Shown here: positions 9,942 to 21,041 of the stretch, in pieces | Position numbering within the stretch: the stretch's first letter is position 1 | How the letters are laid out: every line of letters starts with the position of its first letter | Source: Heterobilharzia americana | Lineage: Eukaryota > Platyhelminthes > Trematoda > Strigeidida > Schistosomatidae | DNA: 64,000 nt | Direction of reading: 5' to 3' | Assembly: GCA_944470555.2 (NCBI GenBank) | Contig: OX104127.1 | Coordinates: 31,635,661-31,699,660, forward strand | Made by a program: the position numbers and the translations under genes | Notes under the pieces: model-generated | Seen by the model: only the letters and a program-made list of their open reading frames with translations | Database searches by the model: none | Told to the model about the DNA's origin: nothing

Positions 9942-12900
9942 CTGAAATGATAAAAATCAGTAAGGTGGATTAAGTATCAATGAAAACATTGTCATTTAAC
10001 AGCAATACGTCTCTGGCAGACACGTGGGTTAACTAATAAGGCAGTACTTAAGTTTGTAAAGAAGTATAGGTATATTTGAGCATCTTTCATGTATTCAGTT
10101 TCTTTTGCGTATTGAAATAGAGCTATAATAAATCAGGTTTACAACATTCGGTGAGTTCAAAGCGCTGTCTTCTGCCATATGCATAATAGAAAGGTTACAG
10201 AGCTAGTAAATGTGATCACACTTCCTTTAGGAATAACTACCTTATGCAAACCGAAATTAGTATGTTTAAAAGAATCTTTCAGGGTATGAGCTAGTGACGG
10301 TTTCGAAGGGAGTTGATTACCAAGTCCATCTCAAAAGCGATTTTTTTAAGAGAGCATAAAATTCGTGTTGACCTAATGGAAGGTGGATGGGTGAAGAACG
10401 TAGGATTCATGTTGCTTTAATTGTGTTACGAAGGCAGCAAAGCATTAAGCATCTACTTTTTCTGAATCTATATGTTAGCTTATAGCCTATATTACTTAGC
10501 GATTGCATTGATCACAAATTAACCTACATTCAGTAGAGAGCTGCTACCCTGACATGGTGATCGGTCTTGTATATCACAATGACCCAGCAGGCTACACTGG
10601 TTGTAACGCTTGCCCTCCCTAGGTCCTACCTTGCAACAAACGTCTGTTCGATAGTGATCAAACAAAAAACAGTCACCGTTGTAGTGTAAATTACTACACT
10701 ATGACGAGGGTGACGTCGGGCTACTGGCTGGATGGGTGTTTCCCTTGGATGACCACCAGCTCCACGGTGATGCTGCCTTCCCTATGGGAACGGAGGCAGA
10801 GTAGATAGGGTTGGCCACAAAATAGCATGCCCGTTCCTGCCCCATGGTTTTCCAATATCGACGGTATGGGTGTTCAGCATCCAATGTTCGAACAATCAAG
10901 TCTTACACCAACAGTTTTCAAAAGGATGTGTGTAACCGACCTCAAGTGAATGTCTTATGGGCTCTAAGCTCATACAAATCTCTTCCAGGTACCTTAAGAA
11001 GATCGTCTTCCACGATGTGGACAACTAGGTAGTGTCAACTAATTGCACACTTCCAGTTGTTGACAAAACCCAATCAAACATAATCATCCTCAACTCTCTC
11101 TCTCTCTCTCTCCTACTTTGCCTTCACTTCCTGATACTGGTATTAAGCCTCTTACACCTTTCCCAACCTCTTACTCTGAGACCATTTCCAATGATCGAAG
11201 TCATCGAAAACTGATTCCTGGTCTCCCAAGACTCCGTCATAAATTCCATGTAGGAGCTTTCAACGTCCAGACTCTGTCAAATTCGATAACAAGTATCTTC
11301 CTCCGGGATCTCGAGTCAAGGCCGTATGCTGTGTCTCTGAGACATACATAGGACTTTAAAGTGGTTATTAAATTGACCTCACCTGCCCATAGTAGAGAAT
11401 CTTCAAAATTCATTTTAGGAGAATCCGGATACCCAATGGCTAGATTTTGTGGACTCGCTGGTGTAGGCATACCATTGGGTTGTAGCGCTGGAAGTGCGCT
11501 TCTCAACTGGATTCCAGTAAACAGTCGTCGATGTGCTGTTTGATTAGATGGATCTGCAAGGACTAGGAGGGACAATGAAAGTAGGCGATGCATATTTCTT
11601 ATCTGCGTGTACTCACCCACCAACCGTAGTTCGGATGGTGCGAAAGATGAGTTCTATGAAAAACTCAGCTTTGCTACAGAAAGCAAAACGTTCATATGAA
11701 GTCATAATGGCAAGTGACTTTAGCGCTTATGCAGGGAAGCTGAGCCAATCGAAAATCATCTTGGTGACGTTTACGGAATCCCATGCCAACGAACCGACAA
11801 CGGTGATGGTCTGTTGCAAGTTTGTTCCGACGATCACGTGTTTCTGCTAAGCACTAACTCTAAACATAATGAAAGACATCGCCTCATATAACATCTGTCT
11901 ACTTCAAACCAATGATAACAACAGATAGATCACATTACTATGAGCCATCTTTAGGAAGGATTGCCGCTCTTTCTGGACTGCCAGTTTGGACTCAGTTCAC
12001 GTGCTAGTACAGGCTCGCATATGTCTGCCCTTTACTGGTCGCAGGAAACAGGCTATGGTAAAGCCTTTCTATCCTTTATTGGAAGATGAAGATCCTAAGT
12101 GAGTATTTAGGGAGAAGTTAGCGAAGCGTTTATCTGAATGTGACAGTGGTGCTCATCCTGAGGAAATCTGGAGTGATTTTAGGTTTGTTATAGCTAGCGG
12201 TAAAGACAGTTAGTAATCTACACCCCAAGGTTAGCAAACGTCGGTGGATTTCCTCAACATTATACGAATTGATTGATGCAAGAAAAGTGATCCCAGCTAG
12301 CTCTGACCACTATGAAAGGCGAAAGCAACTTAAACGTTAGTCGGTCAAGAATGTCCGTAATGATTGAGATCAGTGGTAGGTGGCAAACGAGAGAGAGAGA
12401 GATACAAAAGGCATCAGCATCAGGTAAAATCCAACAACCATTTAAGTTTATTACGCATACAGGCAAGAAGAAGACCAACATAGAGAAGTATGGGATGGTG
12501 ATAACCTCCTAGAACATGTGGTCAGAACGTTGAGCAGAACACTACGAATCACAGTTCAACTGGCCCCCAGCAACCCTCTAGTTGCCTAACATCCAGTATG
12601 AACGTTAATGGGAGGCAGATATCAGTCGTCCAACTCTTCTTGAAATTGAGAAGGCTGTATTGAACCTAAAACGATGCGAAACGGCAGGACCTGACAGTTT
12701 GCCACACGAAATTTTAGAGGATGGAGGTAGGAAGCTGCCGATCAGAGTTATGCAGGTACTAGGTAGTGTATGGGAACCAGAGGTAGTGTTATAAGACTGG
12801 TTTACTCGTCTAATCATCTGACTTTATGAGGGAGAAATCTTGTGGCAGCCACAGGGGAATTATCTTGACTAATATTGTGTCCAGCATCCTAGGATCCATA

Positions 12901-15900
12901 GTTATCTGATGCCTAACTGGAGCTCGAGAACAGAAAACCAGGTAGGTTTCAAGCATGGATAATGGTACGTCTATCATATTTTCACCCTCTGACAGGTCCT
13001 GGAACACAGGTATGTCTACCGGCGGCCGATACTTGCCATATTTTTTAACTGAAAGGCGGCATTTGACACTGTGGTCCGTGAGATGTTGTGACAGTGTCTG
13101 ACTGTGAGGGGAGTATCACGAAAGCATATTATGCTAATTAAAGCTTCCTATTTAAACTTATGCAGCCGTTTCAGGGCTTATGGAGAGTTACCTTATGAAT
13201 TGAAGACAACTAGTGGTTTTTACCAAGGATTCCAGTGTCACAGACGTACTAGTGGACATAATCTTAGGTACGTCCGACTTCACAGGGACTGACCTACTCC
13301 CTGGAAGTCATCCAGTTTACTTGGAGTGTACAGATGCTGTTGTCTTGCTAGATGAAGAAGCTGACAAAACCCAGGGTCTTCTGAACACATCCGACAGAAA
13401 TCTGAGTCCGTTTGGCTGCCATGTGTTTCGCCCATATCAAGTGCAAGTTGATGTCCCAGGCATGACTGGTCTGCAACTGCTCCTAGTTTAATAGTGAGGA
13501 GTGAAAAGGTAGAATGTGCCGGTCACTTCGCTTATTTGCAGAGTTGCATCAGCCCGAGCGGGCTAGTTGCTGACAACATCTCAACTTAAATGCAGAAGCT
13601 CCGTTTGACATTTGCCCACTTGCGTTATCTTTGGCGCCGGCGATATGTCTGGCTACCTATCAAAGAACAAGTATACTTTGCCGTAGTCCGTTTTGTCCTG
13701 TTATATGGCTGAGACATAGCTGTTGAAAGCAGAGGACATGAAGCTGTTGCAGGTTTTCGACAACATATATCTCTGTAGTACTGCTCACTTTTAGTGGAAT
13801 CACCGTGTGAGCCTTGTTATAATCATAAGAATGGCACTAGGCAAGTCAATTGATGAGGTTGTGAAGCCTAGCTGACTGAGATGACTTGGACTTATGCTGA
13901 GCATGCCAAGTCACCACCTACCTCGACGTGCTATGCTGGGGGAAGTTAGATTAAGTTGGAGGAGGCTCTAGAGTGGCCTGACCAAGACGTGGCACCAGTC
14001 GATGAAGTCTCTGATTGTTAGTCTGAGCTGTGTTGGGAGACGTAGACTACCTGGCTGGGGTCCACGAAATGAAGGGAATCAGTGGTTGAGGACTCTTGGT
14101 GACATGACTGAAAATCAGTCACAGCAGTACAAATATATTCACTCGTTGACGTCTGAAGCCTGGACACTCGTACTAGCCTTCATCTTCAGACTGTTGATTT
14201 TCTCACACTGCTTTATCTTTTTTTGATGTCACTTTTTCTATCGATCTCTTTGCGTGCTACTGTGAGGTGCAGCAATGCAACTGTGTTCGAGGTTCTACGT
14301 TAATTTTGTGTGTCTGTTCACCTCTTCACCTGCTTTACTTGTTTTAAAACAAGTTAGTTAGTTAATGCAGTCAGATATGACATACCTTAAGTTTTCTGCT
14401 GGTTTTTACCTCTTCAATGATCTTACTTTTACATAAATGATTTCGATTCTTTGGATGTGGTATTTATTACAGCTTTTCTGCCGACAATTACGCTGTCATT
14501 TCTTTAGGCTTGTCTACGTAGTCAGACAGTTGTGTTTTATTACAGTGCCTTGGCATATGTCTTTGAGACTAACTGAAAATATTAAGCCATCCTCCTTCCG
14601 ATACTTATCTTTACCATTCTATAGTGCTTCTGTTCAAGTTGTGATAGCTTGTAACAGCATAAAAAGGAAATCCAAATGGATAGATGGATAACAGTGTAAG
14701 CAAAGATGTAAGGGAGCAAGAACAAATAAAACGGGATGACAAATCGTGGAAGAATGGTAGTTTGTTTCCCAATGAATCGACTCATCTTTACCATCTTTTA
14801 TTTTACAATCTGAATAAGTCCACTACTATTCGATAGATTTCTTACTTTTTATTTCTTAGTGTGTGCGTGTTCAATAACTTTTTATTGTTCAAGCGTGAAG
14901 GACTGAAGAGTTTAACAAAATGCAGCAAACTGGTGTAATCCTGCGAACCTAGTAGTTTTTACTTTCTTTAGAATTGAACGCTTTTTGTACTAAAAAACAG
15001 AATCATTTTAAGAGTGTATTTTACATCAACTTCCAGTTTTTGTGAAGCCATATGATAAAAAAAGATATAACGTATACCAACAAATGACTCGAAGAAGCTA
15101 AGCTAACATTATGACGAATGCTCGTCAGGCTTTCAATATGCTTCATAAGATCATTTGGTAGTAGGCTGAAGGAAAAAAAACTGCCCACACCAAACATAAA
15201 TAGTGGACTACGTATGCTCTTATTGTACCTTACGCATAAAAACCAATTCGGTGAATTCTAGTTTTGATATCTGATCTTGCAACATACAAATTCTAAGTTG
15301 ATATCAAAAAGCATGAATATTATGCTAAAGGTGTTCAGAAACGCGAAATTCTGACCTAACATGAATTTATCCTTGGAATAATTTAAGCCAACCTTGTTAA
15401 TTCTGCTTGGAAGTTTCACTTAGAATTAAAATGATATAAGTCCAAAGCAAAGTTTATGATTCAAGTGTAAATTATAGCAGTTGTAAGTTCACTTGGTAGG
15501 TCTATGTGAGATGCTCAGAATTATAGATGACAAGCTTTTAGTTCTATGACATAACCTTAACATATCTCATTTTACTAATGGACAGTTATATGCAACATTT
15601 TGTTCAGGCTGTAATTTTTGCTGCCTTTAAACCAAGAAGGATACTGTTTTGTCTGAAAAATGTTTTTTTCAAATATATTCTACTTAAAAAGTTGATAATA
15701 TCTAAAGACGAAACCGGCGCTTCTTGATGATGAAAGTACGTTTTTCGTAATGGAGGTACTCTCAAATTGTCAGAGTGCGTTCTAACCTTACCAGAATTAT
15801 GTCTGCATTTTGTTAAATGAGCGGTTGCTCCACTGAGAACAAATAAAAGCTAAGACGCCCTACCATGGTTAATAACAGTGAAGTTATTATGGTGTTAACG

Positions 15901-17762
15901 TCCACGGTAATTTCTAAAATATGAAAAAGAAAGACTAAAGCTCTTGTGAAAAGAATGAAAACTAGTCGACTTGATGTATTTACTTTCATGACATAATCTA
16001 ACGCGTAAATAGATTGCCTAGCTTCTTCACTGCTCTAAAGTTTGGGAAACAAGATGAATTTGAGAAGGTTCATATTATTTTTATAAGTAAATGATCCAAA
16101 TTTAAAAGTATTCTGAACACTGTACAGCTTCAACGTAGCCCTGCAATTCCTCTTAACATGATATAGAATTCTTGGCGCTTTTCTGACTTCTATGCAACTA
16201 GGTTTTTTCAGTCCCAGAACATAAGTAACGCATGCTGTGTATGTATCACTTCTAGGCCTTGGTAAAACTGTAAGGCATGCATTACATCTTTCCAACAAGG
16301 TTTACAAGTGGCTTTTCCACTCACTTCTATCCGATTAGTTTTGTTTGACATAGAACGTATTCGCTTATCGTGAGTATACTACTGAAAAGTATTTGTGTGT
16401 ACTACGAATGCCTTCTCATCTGCCTATAAATTTTCAGATGAATTTTCGGTTGATAACCCTGTAACTTAACAGTTTAAATATACACTGATCATATTAGCGG
16501 AGATTCGGATGCTTTTGTAGGATGAGTACTTAAACGCCGCAAAAAAAGAACAAAATATCAATGTATGTTCAAGCGATACGCTCAAAATAATACTAAATCC
16601 TCACAGTACTGCGAACTGCAACGATTAATCTAAGTCCTGTAGCCTTTTATGTTTGCTTGTTAAATGTGATTCTTTATATTTCCGAAACAAATGTATAGTT
16701 GTAACGAGTTTTCACTGAATTCTAAACATCTGTGCAAAGATAAGTAATATTTTTAATATCATTATTACTAATTTACACAAACCTCAGATGGTTCAGATCA
16801 AGTGATAAAAATGTCGATAATGATGTGAATCAGTAGTCAGTTGTTTAGCCTGATTTATTAGCCCCATGTATGTTTCTTATTGTATTTCATAAAACATCAC
16901 TAAGTAGAGATCGGTTTTAGTCGTTTTGAAAATGAAAACTTATGATTACCTGTAGAGCGCCTTCTCCATTTCGAAACACAACTAAATTGTGTTTTATAAG
17001 GTCTTGTGCATAAGTAAATGATGAGGTAGATAATTCTTGAAGGGCTTTTAGTTCCGCTTCAGCTGCCTTGCCATTGTATGACTTGAAATTAATGCATGCC
17101 TTTAGATTAATGGCAGTTGCACTATCGGCGTACCGCTGCAAGTATATCCCCAGCACCTCCTGAGATACATCATAGTAATCGATTTTATAATAGCACAAGG
17201 CAATGAAGACATTAAGTGCTATATATTCTCTGTTGTCTAGTAGAATACGTTTGTATATGTCGATTGCTTCCTGATGGTGGTTCTTTAAGCTATGAACTGA
17301 AGCCAGTGACAGCTGGTCCTCAATGGAGTTGTCTAGAGAATTGTGATGACTAAGGAGAGCACGTTCATCGTTAAACTTATGTGCTATATGGAACAACAGT
17401 CTGATTTGCAGTCTGCATACCGGACCATCTTTAGCAGCTTTCAGAGCTTCCTGATACATGCCAAGAAAGAAATAGCAACATGCCAGATATGTATGGACTT
17501 CTGGTGGTGTGTTGGGTTTTCCTATCAGCTTTTTGTACTCCTCAGATGCTTTTTTGTAGTCTCCGAGATGAAAGGCAGAATATGCGATCCACAGGTCTGT
17601 TTCCGTAGTGGATTTACCGCAACAACGTTCAAATTCCAAAAGTGTTAGCGCTCCAGTATAATCTCTTCTTTCGATAAATTCCTGTAAAGTGGGGATTTTC
17701 TTTGTTTGGGGTGGTACAGCCCGTTGTTTTGGTACTGAAGGTTTAGACCGTGAAAGCATCAT
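9102..17762 (-). CDS. IFT56: IFT56 / TTC26, intraflagellar transport TPR protein
   Basis: A complete two-exon gene: exon 1 17762-16950 (271 codons, ATG-ATG start) and exon 2 9941-9102 (279 codons plus TAA), phase 0 junction, 550 aa; human TTC26 is 554 aa. IFT56 is a TPR subunit of IFT complex B needed for normal anterograde transport and ciliary motility. Family landmarks: MMLSRSKP start, [58 protein letters not shown] at the exon 1 end, [16 protein letters not shown] at the exon 2 start, [57 protein letters not shown] at the C terminus. No frame defects. The 7,008-bp intron carries an SR2 element on the opposite strand. The sequence upstream of the start is CR1-derived from about 250 bp out. 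Confidence 0.97.
9942..10540. other. IFT56 intron, left part
   Basis: Intronic sequence between exon 2 and the SR2 element; no exon or recognisable repeat seen. Confidence 0.5.
10540..14355 (+). mobile_element. SR2-like (RTE) retrotransposon, near full length, decayed
   Basis: About 3.8 kb, plus strand, in the IFT56 intron antisense to the gene. A 5' UTR-like region with a CT-microsatellite (about 11,096-11,112) precedes an endonuclease region ([12 protein letters not shown] at about 11,250; [28 protein letters not shown] at about 11,510; [14 protein letters not shown] at about 11,710). Reverse transcriptase remnants follow at about 12,600-13,480. A C-terminal SR2 module at about 13,540-14,160 includes [29 protein letters not shown] and [15 protein letters not shown]. 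The frame is interrupted many times. Domain order and length agree with SR2 of schistosomes; the ends are approximate because I did not find a target-site duplication. Confidence 0.82.
11096..11112 (+). repeat. CT dinucleotide microsatellite
   Basis: An uninterrupted CT run inside the 5' part of the SR2 element. Confidence 0.85.
14356..16949. other. IFT56 intron, right part
   Basis: AT-rich intronic sequence. Minus-strand open frames at 14,582-14,794 and 16,035-16,298 have no matching splice phases or recognisable product, so they are not called exons. No transposon was recognised. Confidence 0.5.
16950..17762 (-). CDS. IFT56: IFT56 exon 1 (N-terminal half)
   Basis: Starts at tandem ATG codons, the first of which gives the family-typical MMLSR start. 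It ends with GCGCTCTACAG then gtaatc (donor) after 271 complete codons. It contains the N-terminal TPRs. Confidence 0.96.
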
Positions 17763-18009
17763 ATTTGCACCTCCAGTTTGTAAGTCGAAACGGCGCTGTT
17801 TTAATAGTCATGACAACATAACATACGGTAAACAGATAACTGAAGACTTTTAGACTGCCGAGTGAGATGTTTCCCGACATTGGTAGTGCGAATTTGGAAG
17901 ACTGGAGGCTAAGAAACTCTTGCACTTATTTCTCAGGACTTGGTTTTGCTTTTGTTCCTGTAGTGAGTAAGAGGGATTCACATTTGTTGTTTGAGTATAA
18001 GAGACTGAA
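17763..18009 (-). promoter_or_regulatory. IFT56 upstream region (probable promoter / 5' UTR)
   Basis: About 250 bp between the IFT56 start codon and a CR1 remnant. No core promoter motif is convincing. Any promoter must lie in this short gap or within repeat-derived DNA. Confidence 0.35.
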
Positions 18010-18464
18010 AGTCTATATTAATGCCTTTCAAGTCCTCTTATGATCAAGTAAGGTGATTAAATGGATAGCACTTCTCAAATTTGGTTCCAGAAGTTGATTA
18101 CTGGACTCGAGAACCAATCGTCTACAAGGACTACGTTCGTCCTTTGATTTTATATCCCCCGTTTTATATTTTCCGAGGTGCCCCCACCCACTGAGAAGGA
18201 ATAGGGGAGATAGATTTAGTCCGAAGTCATTTCTCAGAATCCTGTTTAGCATGGTTTGTTCTCCTCTCCCTCGGAGTTAAGATAAAGAGAAGGGGTCCAG
18301 CTCCTGAAGTCGATAAAAGTAAGTTAGGCCGGGCATCTCAGAGGTAATAATGTTGGCTGTCCTCTGAACTACTTTCAGAAAACCTGAGTCATCTTTCAGA
18401 CAAATAGTTGACGTATGTGCATAGTTTTCTAGTCTGCCCCTCACTAAGGCTCTGCATAAAGCGG
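18010..18464 (-). mobile_element. CR1-like non-LTR retrotransposon, 3' part (split by gypsy)
   Basis: On the minus strand this reads as the C-terminal part of a CR1-type reverse transcriptase: ALVRGRLENYAH, KVVQRTANIITSEMPGL, LQELDPFSLS, then MLNRILRNDFGLNLSPLF. Its upstream half lies on the far side of the gypsy element at 23,691-24,115, and the minus-strand reading resumes across the insertion. Confidence 0.78.
18461..18464 (+). repeat. 4-bp target-site duplication of gypsy element A (left)
   Basis: GCGG immediately before the 5' LTR, matched by GCGG at 23,691-23,694. Four-base duplications fit this clade and agree with the solo LTR at 48,993. Confidence 0.6.
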
Positions 18465-18809
18465 TGTAGCGTCACACACTTCCTCAAAATCAGTTGCCCT
18501 GGGGTTCGACGACATTCAACATTGATGCTGACCTTAGTAATCTTACTGGACTCGCTAAGCTGAAGGTGCTTGATCAAGCATCCTCGCCATTTGGCACGCT
18601 GTCGTGTCACGCTGCACTGCTTGTATTCGACTCTTTAGCCAGTTAGTTGGAACGCATCGGTATCTTGGTACAACCTCCCAAATATACTATTCCGTCCGAC
18701 TACGCTATTGTGTTCTTCCTTGGTCTCATACTCGTGGGTATATGACAAGTTCGAATGATTAGTGATTGGTTTTTGCGTCTGTCAAGTTCGCACCAGGACA
18801 AACCCCAAA
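18465..18809 (+). repeat. 5' LTR of gypsy element A
   Basis: Starts TGTAGCGTCACAC and ends CACCAGGACAAACCCCAAA; 345 bp. Its copy at 23,346-23,690 has the same length and differs at about seven positions, mostly at the right end. Confidence 0.9.
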
Positions 18810-18810
18810 G

Positions 18811-18829
18811 CGGTGAGCCCAACGTGATC
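18811..18829 (+). other. Primer-binding site, tRNA-Trp type
   Basis: CGGTGAGCCCAACGTGATC matches the complement of the 3' end of eukaryotic tRNA-Trp at 16 of 19 positions, one base after the 5' LTR. tRNA-Trp priming is a known trait of the CsRn1 clade. Confidence 0.75.
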
Positions 18830-18999
18830 AAATATCCCGACCAATAACAGGTATTAAATTGGTGAGCCTGATCCATCTTATAATTGCATTTCATTTTTCA
18901 TTTCAATAACATTTATATATCCATTTACTACACTTTCTCCTGTCCGACCACACTCCCAAGCTTATTGGTATTAAGCAGACTACGAACACTATCCAACTT

Positions 19000-19806
19000 G
19001 TGCCATATTGTCCAGACAGTGCAGAAACATGGTTTCTGTATGCCGAGGCAGATTTTCGAGAACAGGGTGTCTCAGATCCTCATTCTCGATTTCTTGCTGT
19101 CATATGTTCACTATGGCGAGAATCGGACAGGCATGTTACAGCACACGTGTTTAGTCCCGAAGTAAGTGGTCCTTGTGCACTTCTCAAGGACGAAACCTTG
19201 AAGAGAAGCGATCTCACAGATCAGCAGTGCCTAGACGAATTACTTCGTAACATGGAGCTAGGCAGCCACTCAGCTACTGAAGTCCTCGCAAGCATCCGAG
19301 AATTTATGGGTGCGCGAACACCTGACGATGGTCTTTTCCGAGAACTATTTCTCTCAAAACTACCACAACTGGTGCAAACCGTGTTAGTGACACTGCATTC
19401 AGTCCTACTCGATGACCTAGCAGTTTCGGCAGATAAAATATCGGCGATCTCTAGCAGACCCGTCTCCAAAGTATATTCTGTCTGCAGCAAACCAGAGAGC
19501 CGGGAGGTGTCTAAGCTGTGCAACTCTGCTAAACAGCTGCTACAATCTCGAGGTCCTAGTTTACAGAGCACTTCACAGAAACGCGTCTTAGTGCATCGCA
19601 GCAACTCGCGTGTTTGCCCCAAAACCAAACCTAACAGGGCGGAAAATACTAAATGGTGCTGGTTTCATAATACTTACGTAGACGAAGTCAGAAAATGTCG
19701 GAAACATATAGTTTTAACAAGGGCACAAACTCGGGGAACGGTCACGCGGGCACGTGTTCACGGCAACCGCAGCCGGCGGAAACAACCACCTACTCTACGT
19801 CACTGA
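19000..19806 (+). pseudogene. gag-like frame of gypsy element A
   Basis: An open frame encoding a Gag-like protein (VPYCPDSAETWFLYAEADF near its start; LTDQQCLDELLRNMELG; a CHC-type knuckle near residue 225). The N-terminal PDSAETWF-AEA-F signature is typical of flatworm gypsy Gag. The frame is open upstream of 19,000 but I see no in-frame ATG, so the authentic start may be lost. It overlaps the pol frame (+1) by about 50 bases. Confidence 0.72.
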
Positions 19807-20893
19807 TATCAAGACGAAAGTTCGCTACCTCGTCGACACCAGTGCAGAAGTTAGCGTTCTTCCGGCACCGACAAGGAGGCGTCATCACGACCCATCCTTC
19901 TATCTCCAAGCAGCCAACGGCAAGGCAAACGTGACACTCGGGATTCGATATGCCTACCTCAACTTAGGTTTGCGTGAACCTATTCACTAGATTTCCCTCC
20001 TGGCTGACGTTTCTATGCCCATCATTGGCATAGATTTGCTGAACCATTACGATTTACTCGTAGATGCTCGCCGTCCGATAGACAGCAACACAAAGTTATC
20101 TATTGGTGGCGCCACCTGCGTAGGTCCGAGTTTGGCTATCGTTAGAACCAAACAATCGGGCGAAACGCCCTACCAGGCAGTTTTGGAGAAATTTTCAGAG
20201 TTGCGACAACCGAAGCATGCTCCTCCGTGTATAACCAGTAGTGTTATGCATCACGTCACAACCACAGGTCCAACTGTGGCATCTAAAGCGTGCCGCCCAA
20301 CCCGCGATAAGCTAAAAACGGCGAAGAGTGAATTCGGCCACATGTTCGAACTAGGCATTATCAGGCCGCCAAACATTCCTTGGACATCACCACTTCATAT
20401 GGTTCCCAAGTAGGGTAGCAACGACTGGCGTCCAACCTGTGATTACCAAAGGCTTACCACCAAAACAACTCCGGACCGCTATCCGATACCCCATGTTTAC
20501 GACCTGACTGAAACGTTATGCCGAATGGACATTTTCACCAAAGTCGATCTGGTCAAAGCGTACAACCGGACACCTATGGCAGCAGAAGATATCGCGAAAA
20601 CAGCCATTATTACCCCTTTTAATTTGTTTGAATTCCTGAGCATGCCATTTGGTCTTCGGAATGCAGCACAAACATTCCAACGCTTTATGGATGATGTCTT
20701 ACGTGGTTTGAATTCTGTTCATGTCTGCATCGATGGCTGTCTAACTGCGAGTCCAGATGAGGAAACTCACCTTAAATATTTGGAACTTGTATCCAGCAGA
20801 CTGAGAAAAAGTGGCATCACAGTCAACTTGCAGGAGTGTGAAATAGGAGTTGAATCACCCAGATTCCTTGGGCATACCATTGACGCCCTCTGA
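19754..20893 (+). pseudogene. pol of gypsy element A: protease and reverse transcriptase
   Basis: One frame broken by TAG at 19,988-19,990 and TAG at 20,411-20,413. The protease active site reads VDTSAEVSVLP (Gly of the usual DTGA is Ser). RT landmarks: MDIFTKVDLVKAYNRTPMA, LSMPFGLRNAAQTFQRFMDD, and the catalytic box HVCIDGCL, where the second aspartate of the usual YxDD is glycine. That substitution alone should abolish polymerisation. The frame ends at 20,893 and the rest of pol resumes in another frame. Confidence 0.85.
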
Positions 20894-21041
20894 GAGATAA
20901 AGTGGCGGCTATCACAAACTATCCACTGTGAAACGTCTCCGCACTTCCAATGGCCCGGTAAGTTATTACCCAAGGTTTATCCCCAACTGTGCCTCTGCCA
21001 TGAGGCCATTAACAGATCTACTTTGAGGGACTACGAAGTTC

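Noticed and set aside
11361..11850. Open frames with [15 protein letters not shown] and [11 protein letters not shown] as host genes
   Set aside because: They are consecutive broken pieces of the SR2 endonuclease domain, not host coding sequence.
16035..16298. 87-codon minus-strand frame as an IFT56 exon
   Set aside because: Exons 16,950 and 9,941 already join in phase and match the family across the junction; inserting this would disrupt a conserved motif.
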